In this document: piece after piece, positions 1 through 7,388 of the stretch
How the letters are laid out: each line of letters starts with the position of its first letter
How positions within the stretch are numbered: the stretch's first letter is position 1
NCBI GenBank assembly: GCA_937896265.1
Contig: CALBMD010000324.1
Span: 1-14,792 of the forward strand
Source of the DNA: an uncultured Pseudomonadota bacterium
GTDB taxonomy: Bacteria; Bdellovibrionota_B; Oligoflexia; Oligoflexales; Bog-1112
Reading direction: 5' to 3'
Length of the DNA: 14,792 nt
The notes under the pieces: model-generated
Database searches by the model: none
The model's input: the letters and a program-made list of their open reading frames with translations, nothing else
Told to the model about the DNA's origin: nothing
Made by a program: the position numbers and the translations under genes

Positions 1-58
1 GTCGCCGGGCCGGTCGGGCTCGTGACCGGTGGGATTCGTGGGGACCGGGCCAGCCGGC
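1..58. other. Very GC-rich left edge, compositionally foreign
   Basis: About 47 of the first 60 bases are G or C, against low-to-mid 40s % in the rest. Read in frame 1 on the plus strand it is open, and about 18 of 21 codons end in G or C, as in coding DNA from a high-GC organism. The change comes exactly at the fabG stop codon. It may be an assembly chimera or contig-end artefact, or a real junction; the sequence alone cannot decide. Confidence 0.6.
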
Positions 59-808
59 TCAGCGCATGTCCATGCCGCCGTTGACATGCAACGTAGAACC
101 TGTGACATAGCTAGCATTCTCTCCTGCCAAAAAGATAACGGCTTTAGCTACCTCGCTACCTTCTCCTAAGCGTTTAAGAGGCACTTTAGCAAGAATAGCA
201 TCACGCACTTCTGGGGTTAAAGCATCGGTCATATCGGTTTTGATAAAGCCAGGAGCAACACAGTTGCACCGAATGCCATAGGGGGCAAGATCAAAAGCAA
301 TAGATTTAGTGAAGCCGGTGATAGCGCTTTTGGTAGCTGCATAGATCGACTGACCAAAGTTACCTGAATGGCCAACAACAGAACTCATATTGATAATGCT
401 GCCGCTTTTCTGACGAATCATTTGCTTTGAAGTAAACTTTGACATGAGAAATGTTGACTTGAGGTTAGAAGCAATCATGGACTCAAAGCTATCTGCTTTA
501 GCAAAGGGTAGGACCTGATCGATGGATGAGCCTGCGTTGTTAACCAAGACATCAATGCGGCCATAATGTTCTTTCACTTCTTTGACAAGATTTTGGCAAG
601 CTTCTTCACTTCCCAAATCTGCATAGAAAATCTTGGCACTGTCGCCAAGCTCCTTCTGTAGTGCTTCTGCTAATTCTTTTTGTCCGCGGTAGTGAAGAGC
701 TACCTGATAGCCAGCTTCAGCTAGTCCCTTAGCGCAAGCGGCGCCAATGCCTTTAGCAGATCCGGTCACAAGTGCAACTTTACCTTTACTCTCAGCTATT
801 TCAGCCAT
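59..808 (-). CDS. fabG: 3-oxoacyl-ACP reductase FabG (SDR family)
   Basis: NADPH-dependent reduction of 3-oxoacyl-ACP to 3-hydroxyacyl-ACP in type II fatty acid synthesis; cytosolic, normally a tetramer. The 249 residues match the family length. Visible features are the Rossmann cofactor loop TGSAKGIG (15-22), NNAG (90-93), and the catalytic set N115, S143, Y156 and K160 (YAATK), followed by the PGFIKTDMT segment and the C-terminal HVNGGM motif. The ATG has an AGAGG ribosome site just upstream. The 196 bp upstream (809-1004) separates it from the signalling pair on the same strand; I see no strong promoter there. The last residues (MDMR) and stop abut the GC-rich edge, so the extreme C-terminus may not be authentic. 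Other SDRs are possible, but the pattern is a good FabG match. Confidence 0.92.
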   Translation of the reverse strand: MAEIAESKGKVALVTGSAKGIGAACAKGLAEAGYQVALHYRGQKELAEALQKELGDSAKIFYADLGSEEACQNLVKEVKEHYGRIDVLVNNAGSSIDQVLPFAKADSFESMIASNLKSTFLMSKFTSKQMIRQKSGSIINMSSVVGHSGNFGQSIYAATKSAITGFTKSIAFDLAPYGIRCNCVAPGFIKTDMTDALTPEVRDAILAKVPLKRLGEGSEVAKAVIFLAGENASYVTGSTLHVNGGMDMR

Positions 809-1004
809 TTTTTCCTCTTATCCTAAGGCAACTTGTTTAAGGGGTAGTTTTAAAAAAAGTACTTTGAAAGATACCGCAGTTAGTGGGGCTAGCGCACCTA
901 AATTCGAATCTCATCTATGCAACTAGGCTGCTCATCAAAATTTGAAATTCAACAAACAGGAAGTTTGAGAGGAGGTTTCTGGAGAAAGCGGCCCTTGCTT
1001 GTGA

Positions 1005-1250
1005 CTAGCTTGACGCGCGTATAAAATTTCGCCGTTGGTCTAATAAGGAATTTGCTCGATCAAAACTTTTGAGAGCTTTTTCCAGTTTTTCTTGGATCTT
1101 TATGTGATCCATTGAGGGGTCAGATTGCATCTTGACTGACAGCAGCTTGATATTGCCATAGGAAATGGCTAGTGAATTACAAAGATCGTGAAGAAATTCT
1201 TTTTCACTGCCTATTGCGGCTTGGTTTGGTGCATTATTATCATCAGTCAT
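1005..1250 (-). CDS. Stand-alone histidine phosphoacceptor (DHp-like) protein
   Basis: This 81-residue protein contains FLHDLCNSLAISYGNI (19-34), which looks like the H-box of a histidine kinase dimerisation/phosphoacceptor domain, with H21 as the likely phosphorylated residue. A second amphipathic helix (about 50-74) would complete the two-helix hairpin. There is no ATP-binding domain, and only about 200 bp remain before fabG, too little for a lost one. Its ATG overlaps the stop of the upstream receiver gene as ATGA (1247-1250), so the two are probably translationally coupled. I infer a phosphotransfer or phosphatase partner of that receiver. Family assignment rests on the motif alone; it could also be an unrelated helical protein. 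Confidence 0.7.
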   Translation of the reverse strand: MTDDNNAPNQAAIGSEKEFLHDLCNSLAISYGNIKLLSVKMQSDPSMDHIKIQEKLEKALKSFDRANSLLDQRRNFIRASS

Positions 1251-1993
1251 CGTGGAATAAAAGCCTTGGTGTTGATTTGCTGCATCATATTAATGAATTG
1301 GTTGCGATCATCGCCGAGGACGCTTCGGATCTCGACGCCAACCCCTTTTCGTAAGCCGACTTTTTCTTGGCGCCGTACCCAGCGGACGACTCCTTCGCCT
1401 TCTATTTTATGAATGGGCCCTTCTTCAATTTGAATACTAAATTTAATAAGATCGTTAGTCGCAGGTAGCTTGTCAGAAATACCAAAAAAGAAACCACCTT
1501 GACCACAAGAAAGACGCTCTTCAGCAACAGCCCAATTTTTGAATTTCTCTTGTAAGACAAACTCGTGGTTTGTCTTAGTCCACTCACTGTGCCAGCGCTT
1601 AGTAAGTGGTAGTACAGACATACTAACAGTCTTGAGCAGTTCATTGCGATTAAAGGGTTTGCCAAACATCGCAGCCGCCCCTTTATCATAGGCATCTTCT
1701 AAAGCAAGGTCAGCAAAACCGGTCATGAAAATAAGTACTGGTTTGTGCTGATTCATTTGTTTTAGATTATCTAGCAGCTCAACACCATCGCCCCCTGGCA
1801 TGCGGATATCAGAAATTACTACATCTACGGGGTTTTTTTTAATCCATTCAAAGGCTTCTCGGCCATTAGCAGCATTTTTGACGTTGGCACCTAGAAGTTC
1901 AAACTCAAAAGCAAGCAGCTCGGCGAGGTCGGGTTCATCATCAACAACTAAAATGGATAATTCTCTTATTTCACTCAAACTGGCAAGCTCCAC
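1247..1993 (-). CDS. Response regulator with receiver and PilZ-like C-terminal domain
   Basis: Residues about 12-125 form a CheY-like receiver: acidic pair D18/D19, phosphoacceptor D62 (VISDIRMPGGDG), T91 and K112 (GKP). Residues about 140-240 resemble PilZ: LSCGQGG (161-167), then GEGVVRWVRR (199-208) and GVGVEI (217-222). The RxxxR c-di-GMP-binding motif is not evident, so binding may be lost. No DNA-binding output domain is present. The listed start is a GTG with no good ribosome site. An in-frame TTG at 1976-1978 has GGAG (1988-1991) nine bases upstream and fits the promoter at 2010-2039 better, giving MSEIRELSILVVDDE at the N-terminus. It overlaps the phosphoacceptor gene by four bases. 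An A8 tract (1833-1840 on this strand) lies at K52-K53. Confidence 0.85.
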   Translation of the reverse strand: MELASLSEIRELSILVVDDEPDLAELLAFEFELLGANVKNAANGREAFEWIKKNPVDVVISDIRMPGGDGVELLDNLKQMNQHKPVLIFMTGFADLALEDAYDKGAAAMFGKPFNRNELLKTVSMSVLPLTKRWHSEWTKTNHEFVLQEKFKNWAVAEERLSCGQGGFFFGISDKLPATNDLIKFSIQIEEGPIHKIEGEGVVRWVRRQEKVGLRKGVGVEIRSVLGDDRNQFINMMQQINTKAFIPR

Positions 1994-2009
1994 GTTTGTT
2001 CATGGAGTT

Positions 2010-2039
2010 ATTATAGCATTTAATTCTGATTTCCAGCAA
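2010..2039 (-). promoter_or_regulatory. Sigma-70-like promoter for the receiver/phosphoacceptor pair
   Basis: On the minus strand, TTGCTG (2034-2039) and a perfect TATAAT (2010-2015) are separated by 18 bases. The predicted transcription start is near 2003, only about 10 bases before the GTG start but about 25 before the TTG alternative. Confidence 0.6.
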
Positions 2040-2108
2040 GGATGAGGGGTCGGGAAAGCCAGGGCATACGCATCTAAATTTTAGCAATAGCAGGATGAGG
2101 GTTTGGAA
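2035..2108. repeat. Pair of imperfect ~20-bp direct repeats upstream of the receiver promoter
   Basis: Copies at 2035-2056 and 2089-2108 share the core AGGATGAGGG (2039-2048 and 2092-2101), exactly 53 bp apart, about five DNA turns. The promoter-proximal copy overlaps the -35 box. They could be regulator binding sites or a chance duplication. Confidence 0.4.
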
Positions 2109-2117
2109 GAAATAGCC

Positions 2118-3083
2118 TTAACTCCTGCGAATTTTTTCAAATAAAATTTGGTTGTCACTATCAATAAAGCGATATTTGATTGCTGAGACTGTAACTTGTA
2201 CATGTAGGAAGCCATGAGCGCTGGCTTTAAAACTGCCAGGTTCTTTCCCTGGGGTCACATCATAGAGATCGCCGCCACCGCCACCAGAAATTAAAGAATC
2301 GCTGCGGCACCCTTGCATTTCAGCTAACTCGAGAAAATGTGCATGGCCTGCTATCCAAGCATCAGCACGGTTGCATATGAGAGGAGCCATGAGAAACCCA
2401 AAAATCCCCCCTCGGTGGCTATGTCGCTTTGTGCTAGAGCTTTTCAGAGGGCTGTGGGCTAGTACTACACTGTACTTGGTCGAGGGTTTGTCGAGCGAAT
2501 CGATAAGAAAGTCGAGAGCGCATTGTTTAGAGCTGAAGCAGAAATCAGGAAAATTGGAGTCAAAGGCTACAACATTTAGCATGTTACCAAATTGCATACG
2601 GTAAAACCTTTTGGGCATTCGCCAGCGGTGGTGGGTTTTTGAGTATTCAATGATAGCCTCAGCATTGCCTTTGTAGTCATGATTACCTAGTACTGGAAAG
2701 ATGGGTACCTTTTTTAAACATGGGCTGCCAAATGGTTTTTCAACCTTTTCCTGCCATTGAAGATCGTAGATATCCTGGACGCCAGCGGGATAGAAGATAT
2801 CACCTAAATGCCAAATACCATCTAGCTCAGGCAGCTGTGTGCAGGCTCGCTCCATGGCTAGCGCTACGGCAAACTGTTGGATTTCGCCGGTACCGGTATC
2901 TCCAACAGCAAAAAAATTCAGTTCTTCTTTACTATCGTAGTAGAGAGTATCAGTTCCTACTTGTAGTTTAGCAATAAACATCTCGCGACGGATTAGGTAG
3001 AAAATAACGCTAATGCCTAAGAGGCAAAGGATGGTGTTAACTAGCTTGCTGGTCATCAGTTGCTTTCTATCAAATTTATCCAT
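2118..3083 (-). CDS. Membrane-anchored purple-acid-phosphatase-like metallophosphoesterase
   Basis: Calcineurin-like dinuclear-metal phosphoesterase, closest in motif layout to ACP5-type purple acid phosphatases. The ligands appear in order: VGDTGTG (D62), GDIFYPAGV (D95 and Y98), LGNHDYKGN (N134, H135), LAHSPL (H210) and AGHAHFLE (H247, H249). Y98 matches the metal-binding tyrosine that defines purple acid phosphatases. A hydrophobic segment at about 13-31 follows a basic N-terminus and looks like an uncleaved signal anchor, placing the catalytic domain outside the inner membrane. The 321-residue length is normal. The ribosome site is weak. It lies between argS and the signalling pair on the same strand, with gaps of 95 and 124 bp. 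The substrate is unknown; phosphate scavenging is a plausible role. Confidence 0.85.
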   Translation of the reverse strand: MDKFDRKQLMTSKLVNTILCLLGISVIFYLIRREMFIAKLQVGTDTLYYDSKEELNFFAVGDTGTGEIQQFAVALAMERACTQLPELDGIWHLGDIFYPAGVQDIYDLQWQEKVEKPFGSPCLKKVPIFPVLGNHDYKGNAEAIIEYSKTHHRWRMPKRFYRMQFGNMLNVVAFDSNFPDFCFSSKQCALDFLIDSLDKPSTKYSVVLAHSPLKSSSTKRHSHRGGIFGFLMAPLICNRADAWIAGHAHFLELAEMQGCRSDSLISGGGGGDLYDVTPGKEPGSFKASAHGFLHVQVTVSAIKYRFIDSDNQILFEKIRRS

Positions 3084-3178
3084 CTGAGATATAAATTCCC
3101 AGGGAGAGAGTAGTTTAGAGGGTGAGGAGTCTTTGCTCCTTTAAGTAAAAGCTATGTATTTTGAGATCCAAATAGCCT

Positions 3179-4930
3179 CTACATCTTATCTAGCGCCTCA
3201 ATACCTAATAACTCAAGGCCTTGCTTTAACGCTACACCAAAGCTCTCTACCAAAGCTAATCTTGCTTGACGCAAGGCTTCTGTTTCTGCTTTAAGTACAG
3301 CCACACCAGCATAAAATCGATTAAAGCATTTAGCTAACTCATATAGATAATTAGCTAATGTTGAAGGTCGATAATTAAGGCAAGCCTTAGTAATAATGCT
3401 GTTAAATCCAAGAAGCTTAAGCAAAAGCTGTTTTTCTTCTTCGCTAGTTAAAAGGTTAAGGTCAGCATTTTTACTTATGCCTCCTTTTTCTAAAATAGAC
3501 TGGCTGCGGCTATAAGCGTAAAGAAGATATGGCCCTGTATTGCCTTCAAAGCTAGTCCATACTGCTGGATCAAAGGTAATCTCTTTATTCGGGTCTGCCG
3601 CCAGCATGCCGTATTTAATAGCTGCGATAGCTAGTTTGCGGCGAGCTTCTTGCATTTCACTGGTAGTCCAGGCTGCTTCATATTTAGCTAGATAAGGATC
3701 AAGCTCGCTTTCAAGAAGTTCTTTGAGAGAATAAAATGCATAAGCATTGCCTTGACGCGAGGAAATTTTTCCAGAGACAAGGTTGACGTGAGCATAGCTT
3801 AGATGGATGCAGTTCTCTGCATTCTTAAAACCCATCTTATTAAGCACACAAAAAAGTTGTTTGAAATGAAAGTTCTGCTCATTACCAACAACATAAATTG
3901 AGCGATCGATACCAAAATGTTCAAATTTTCTTTTTGCTAGCTCTAGATCTTTGGTGATGTACAAAGAGGTGCCATCAGATTTGCGTGCCATAAAAAAGCC
4001 CAGGCCTTCAGTCTCTAAGCTAACGCCAATAGCGCCATCTGATTCATAGAAAAGCCCTTTTGCTAGCCAATCATCAACGATTTTTTGGCAGCCTTCGGAA
4101 ACTTCTGATTCAAAAAAATCGTGTTCAAAATGAGCTCCTAACCAAGCATAGATATTCTTGAAGTCTTCAAGACATTCTTTTTTGCTTTTTAACCATAATT
4201 GGTAATAGGGGCCTGCTTTTTTCTCAATCTCATGCAAAACTTGAGAAACTTCTTTTTCGAGCTTTGGTTTTAGCTCAGTACTTGCTTCTTTTAATCGAGC
4301 ATTAGCCTCAACATAGCGTTTGCCATACCAGAGAGTAGCGCGATCTTCAGGCCCAGGAGCTTGCTCAAAGCCTGTTTGCCAGAGGCATTTTGCCACATGA
4401 GTGCCTTCATCGCCGATATAGTTTACCGGTACTACATCATAGCCCAGATAACGAAACATGCGACTAATACTGTCACCTAAGCAAACATTGCGTAAATGAC
4501 CAACATGAAATTCTTTATGCGTATTGGGATTGGAGAACTCAATCATAACCCGTCGTTTGGGGTCGTCAAAGGACTTAGAGCAAAGAGTAAAATAGCTGGC
4601 ATTAAGAAGCGCTGGCACTAACTCTGTAGCTAAATATTCTGGTTTTAGGAAAATGTTTAGAAAACCCTGAACGGCTTTTGCTTCTAAGACCATATCTGGT
4701 AACTGCGACTTGAGCGTCTCTGCCAACGATGTAGCAATCTTTATCGGGCTTTGTTTGAGTGCTTTGGCAAAGCTAAAGCAGGGAAGAGCTACATCACCAA
4801 GTTTTACATCAGCTGGACTTTCAAGTAGTGGCGTAATGTTTCTAGGTGCAATATCTAAACCTTGGGATTTAAGGGTGTTGCTAATAATGGCGCTAAGCGG
4901 TTCGAGGATCCAATTGGGGTTCACCGGCAT
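3179..4930 (-). CDS. argS: Arginyl-tRNA synthetase
   Basis: Class I aminoacyl-tRNA synthetase that charges tRNA-Arg in the cytosol. The 583 residues fit bacterial ArgS. Visible in order are the N-terminal Add1 domain (about 1-90), NPNTHKEFHVGHLRN (134-148) with the HIGH-type HVGH (142-145), YIGDEGTHVAK (171-181) and GKISSRQGN (387-395) at the KMSKS position. The anticodon-binding domain includes the conserved GNTGPYLLYAYSR region (463-475), and the C-terminus is LGIEALDKM. The ATG has AAGG about 10 bases upstream and sits downstream of a good promoter (4966-4994). It is divergently transcribed from comM. Confidence 0.97.
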   Translation of the reverse strand: MPVNPNWILEPLSAIISNTLKSQGLDIAPRNITPLLESPADVKLGDVALPCFSFAKALKQSPIKIATSLAETLKSQLPDMVLEAKAVQGFLNIFLKPEYLATELVPALLNASYFTLCSKSFDDPKRRVMIEFSNPNTHKEFHVGHLRNVCLGDSISRMFRYLGYDVVPVNYIGDEGTHVAKCLWQTGFEQAPGPEDRATLWYGKRYVEANARLKEASTELKPKLEKEVSQVLHEIEKKAGPYYQLWLKSKKECLEDFKNIYAWLGAHFEHDFFESEVSEGCQKIVDDWLAKGLFYESDGAIGVSLETEGLGFFMARKSDGTSLYITKDLELAKRKFEHFGIDRSIYVVGNEQNFHFKQLFCVLNKMGFKNAENCIHLSYAHVNLVSGKISSRQGNAYAFYSLKELLESELDPYLAKYEAAWTTSEMQEARRKLAIAAIKYGMLAADPNKEITFDPAVWTSFEGNTGPYLLYAYSRSQSILEKGGISKNADLNLLTSEEEKQLLLKLLGFNSIITKACLNYRPSTLANYLYELAKCFNRFYAGVAVLKAETEALRQARLALVESFGVALKQGLELLGIEALDKM

Positions 4931-4965
4931 GAGTGTTTTACCTTATCGTTCGTGGCTGTTTTCCG

Positions 4966-4994
4966 CTTATAGCAAAATTGAGGGGCAGTGGCAA
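4966..4994 (-). promoter_or_regulatory. Sigma-70-like promoter for argS
   Basis: On the minus strand, TTGCCA (4989-4994) and TATAAG (4966-4971) are separated by exactly 17 bases. The predicted start near 4959 gives a 5' leader of about 29 bases before the argS ATG. Confidence 0.6.
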
Positions 4995-5059
4995 GAAAGG
5001 AGGGCCTAGGTGCATAGTGAGCAAGGAGAGTTTGGGGAATTTTGGTCTTTTCACGGAAA

Positions 5060-5080
5060 GCATGTCGCTTCAAGACATAC
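5060..5080. promoter_or_regulatory. Inverted repeat in the comM leader
   Basis: GCATGTC (5060-5066) and GACATAC (5074-5080) form a six-of-seven inverted repeat around a 7-base spacer, about 50 bp before the comM start. AGCATGT also recurs as a direct repeat at 5059-5065 and 5085-5091. It could be an operator or a small RNA hairpin. Confidence 0.3.
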
Positions 5081-5129
5081 TTCTAGCATGTTCTCATCCT
5101 TCTATCAGAAACTCTCTCTAAGGAATGTT

Positions 5130-6704
5130 ATGTCAGTTATCCTCCACTCAGCTACCAGCGAGGCGATGGAAGTCTATCTCACCCGTGTCGAGGCATGCTT
5201 CATGCGTGGTTTTAGTGGGGTGCAGCTCATCGGTAATATCGGCGAAAGCTGCCGTGCTGGTGTTGAGCGCGCTAAGGCTGCTCTTGAAGGGCTTGGGCAT
5301 CCTCTTCCTCAGAAAAAAATTACGCTCAGTCTTTCTCCTACCTATGAAAAAGTGAACACTAGCCACTTTGATTTAGCAATGGCGCTAGCGCTCTTTATAC
5401 TCTTGCAAACAAAAGAGCCGGCAATTGATCTTAGTCGTTGGATACTTTGTGCTGAACTTGGTCTTGATGGCAGGCTTCGTGGTGTGAAAAATGTAGTTTC
5501 TTTTGGGGTTGCTGCATTAGAGGGAGAGATGGAAGGTGTGATTATTTCTGAAGATAACCTGCCTGAGCTCAATGCCTTGCAAAATCTGGAAATCATTCGT
5601 GGGCGGCCACTAAAAGTTTTAGCGTTTCGTGAGCTTGTGCAGATTACCGACTGGCTTGAATCAGGGATCTTGCCAAGACCGACAAAGCCTGCGCTTAAAG
5701 AGGCTTCTTTGCCAATAGCTGATTGTTTTGACGATATGTTACTTACCCCTGAGCTCGAGGAATTAGCTCTTACTGTAGCTATTGGGCGTCATTCACTTAT
5801 GATGTATGGAAGCCCTGGAACAGGTAAATCGATGTTTTCAAGCCGACTCATCAGCATCTTTCCAGTTCTCGATGCCAGGACTCATCTTGAGGCGCTCAAA
5901 ATTCATTCCTGCTATGCTTCTCCTGTTGATTCAAATCTTATTGCAGGGCTTGCTGCTTATCGTTCACCACATCATCAGGCCTCTGTGGCAGCTGTTCTAG
6001 GTATCCCTGAGACACCAGGAGAGATATCGTTAGCTCATGGTGGCGTACTTTTTCTTGATGAATTTCCTGAATTCAGACGAGACCTCATTGAGTCTCTGCG
6101 CGAACCCTTGGAAACAGGCGTAGTGCGTGTCTCGCGAGCAAAAAAGAAAGTGGCTTGGATAGCACGGCCGATTTTAGTCGCTGCCTGTAATCTTTGTCCT
6201 TGTGGCTGGTTCGGTAGCCGTATCAAGGATTGCACTTGTCCAACCCTTAAAATTATTAACTATCGCCGCAAGATGTCTGGGCCAATTTTGGATCGTATTG
6301 ATTTGCACATCAATATGGAAGAGAATAATAAGAACCGAGCAATGATTTTTCACAAACAGACGCAAGAATCTAGAACTAAACGGATGCAAAACAAAGTATT
6401 GGCTGGTCTTGATTTTAGCAAAAAGCGAAATGAATGCTTGCATGTAAGGGCCAATGCTGATCTCAAAGCGCAGGATCTACAGCAGGCATCTGGTCTTAAT
6501 AGCGCCACTTTCGATGCTCTTGTCGAAAAGGTGATGCCAAAGAATCTTAGTCATCGTTCTTTAATCCGTACTCTTCGAGTAGCTAGAACCTTTGCCGATT
6601 TAGCTTTGTGTGAGGTAATTTCTGCCGAGGATATGCAAAAAGCTTTGGGATATCAGGCTGACTTTGCAGCAAGAGCGCGAGGAGACTATGCCATTGGGTT
6701 ATAG
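5130..6704 (+). CDS. comM: ComM/YifB family AAA+ ATPase (Mg-chelatase-like)
   Basis: ComM is a hexameric branch-migration helicase that helps integrate imported single-stranded DNA during natural transformation (family knowledge). The ATG at 5130 is chosen because AAGGA lies 5-6 bases upstream and the N-terminus (MSVILHSATSEAMEVYL) aligns with YifB starts; the frame is open further up to a GTG at 5010, but that extension looks non-coding. The 524 residues comprise a Lon-S16-like N-terminal domain (about 1-170), Walker A GSPGTGKS (227-234), Walker B VLFLDE (306-311), a cysteine cluster CNLCPCG...CTC (353-370), SGPILDRIDLHI (383-394) and the Mg_chelatase_C region. It appears intact. The pilin gene starts 65 bp downstream. 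Confidence 0.93.
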   Translation: MSVILHSATSEAMEVYLTRVEACFMRGFSGVQLIGNIGESCRAGVERAKAALEGLGHPLPQKKITLSLSPTYEKVNTSHFDLAMALALFILLQTKEPAIDLSRWILCAELGLDGRLRGVKNVVSFGVAALEGEMEGVIISEDNLPELNALQNLEIIRGRPLKVLAFRELVQITDWLESGILPRPTKPALKEASLPIADCFDDMLLTPELEELALTVAIGRHSLMMYGSPGTGKSMFSSRLISIFPVLDARTHLEALKIHSCYASPVDSNLIAGLAAYRSPHHQASVAAVLGIPETPGEISLAHGGVLFLDEFPEFRRDLIESLREPLETGVVRVSRAKKKVAWIARPILVAACNLCPCGWFGSRIKDCTCPTLKIINYRRKMSGPILDRIDLHINMEENNKNRAMIFHKQTQESRTKRMQNKVLAGLDFSKKRNECLHVRANADLKAQDLQQASGLNSATFDALVEKVMPKNLSHRSLIRTLRVARTFADLALCEVISAEDMQKALGYQADFAARARGDYAIGL

Positions 6705-6769
6705 AGCAGTTTCTGGGAAGTGTGCTAAACTATAAGCAAGAATGCAAAATATGGCAGGGAGGGGTAGGC

Positions 6770-7252
6770 ATGTCTGATAAAATGCTTCGTGCAAACTCAA
6801 ACGGGTTTAGCTTGGTAGAACTTATGGTTGTTGTAGCTATCATTGCTATCTTGGCTGCTCTTGCAGTTCCACAATATGGAAAATTTCGTGCTAGAGCTAA
6901 ACAATCGGAAGCTCAGACTACCTTGGGCTTTATCTACACCTTAGAGCAAGCTTATTTTGGTGATAACAACGCCTACCTGGCGGTTGCTACTTATGGCAGA
7001 GGGGGGGCCTGTGCAACCAATGCTGATGCACAAAACTTAGGTCTCACAATGCCAAACTGCGCTAATCTACTTTACGGTTACACAGTAGATACGACAGCTG
7101 CTCCTATCGTAAGTCGAGCAACTACCGAACGAGTAAATATTAACCCTAGCTGTACTGCAGGCGTAGACGAAGTATGGACGATTGATATCGATGGTGGCAA
7201 TAGCGGTACTATCACTAAGCCAACAGCAGCTAATGATGCTTCAAAATGCTAA
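6770..7252 (+). CDS. Type IV prepilin (PilA-like major or minor pilin)
   Basis: The frame extends upstream, but ATG 6770 is chosen for its strong GGGAGG ribosome site (6757-6762, 7-base spacing) and because it gives a short basic leader. The protein is 160 residues. The class III signal NSNG|FSLVELMVV predicts prepilin-peptidase cleavage after G12, with mature F1 and E5 (F13, E17). The hydrophobic helix runs to about residue 35 and the amphipathic helix to about 60. Four cysteines (81, 97, 128 and C-terminal 160) could form two disulfides, the last pair a D-region loop. A G7 tract (7011-7017) lies within the gene. A weak extended -10 (TGCTAAACT, 6723-6731) might give it its own promoter. Whether it is the major pilin cannot be told. 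Confidence 0.9.
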   Translation: MSDKMLRANSNGFSLVELMVVVAIIAILAALAVPQYGKFRARAKQSEAQTTLGFIYTLEQAYFGDNNAYLAVATYGRGGACATNADAQNLGLTMPNCANLLYGYTVDTTAAPIVSRATTERVNINPSCTAGVDEVWTIDIDGGNSGTITKPTAANDASKC

Positions 7253-7388
7253 GCGGTCTTATCGGCAGTAGGGATGTGAGCTTTGTAGATACTTTTAAGC
7301 GTTGGGTGTAGTCTTCCATTTTTCTAGAATTCTTCTACCAAAAGCCCTAAGATAACCTCTATCGAAACCTTTCCAAGAGGGCTACAAC

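Noticed and set aside
890..930. TTCGAATCTC resembling a tRNA T-loop
   Set aside because: The flanking bases do not form a T-stem on either strand, and no acceptor or anticodon arm can be drawn.
1833..1840. A8 run in the receiver gene as a programmed frameshift site (A AAA AAC)
   Set aside because: The receiver frame continues intact through a full domain and neither alternative frame gives a sensible product.
5010..5129. Upstream GTG extension of comM by 40 codons
   Set aside because: YifB proteins start at the MSVILHS-like position, which has its own good ribosome site; the extension has no family similarity that I can see.
6714..6775. Possible sigma-54 promoter before the pilin (TGGGAAG...TGC, or TGGCAGGG...)
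   Set aside because: The GG-to-GC spacing is wrong in the first, and the second overlaps the ribosome site and start codon.
7253..7388. Terminator between the pilin and aldolase genes
   Set aside because: Only an 8-bp palindrome (AGAATTCT) and scattered T residues; no stable stem followed by a T-tract.
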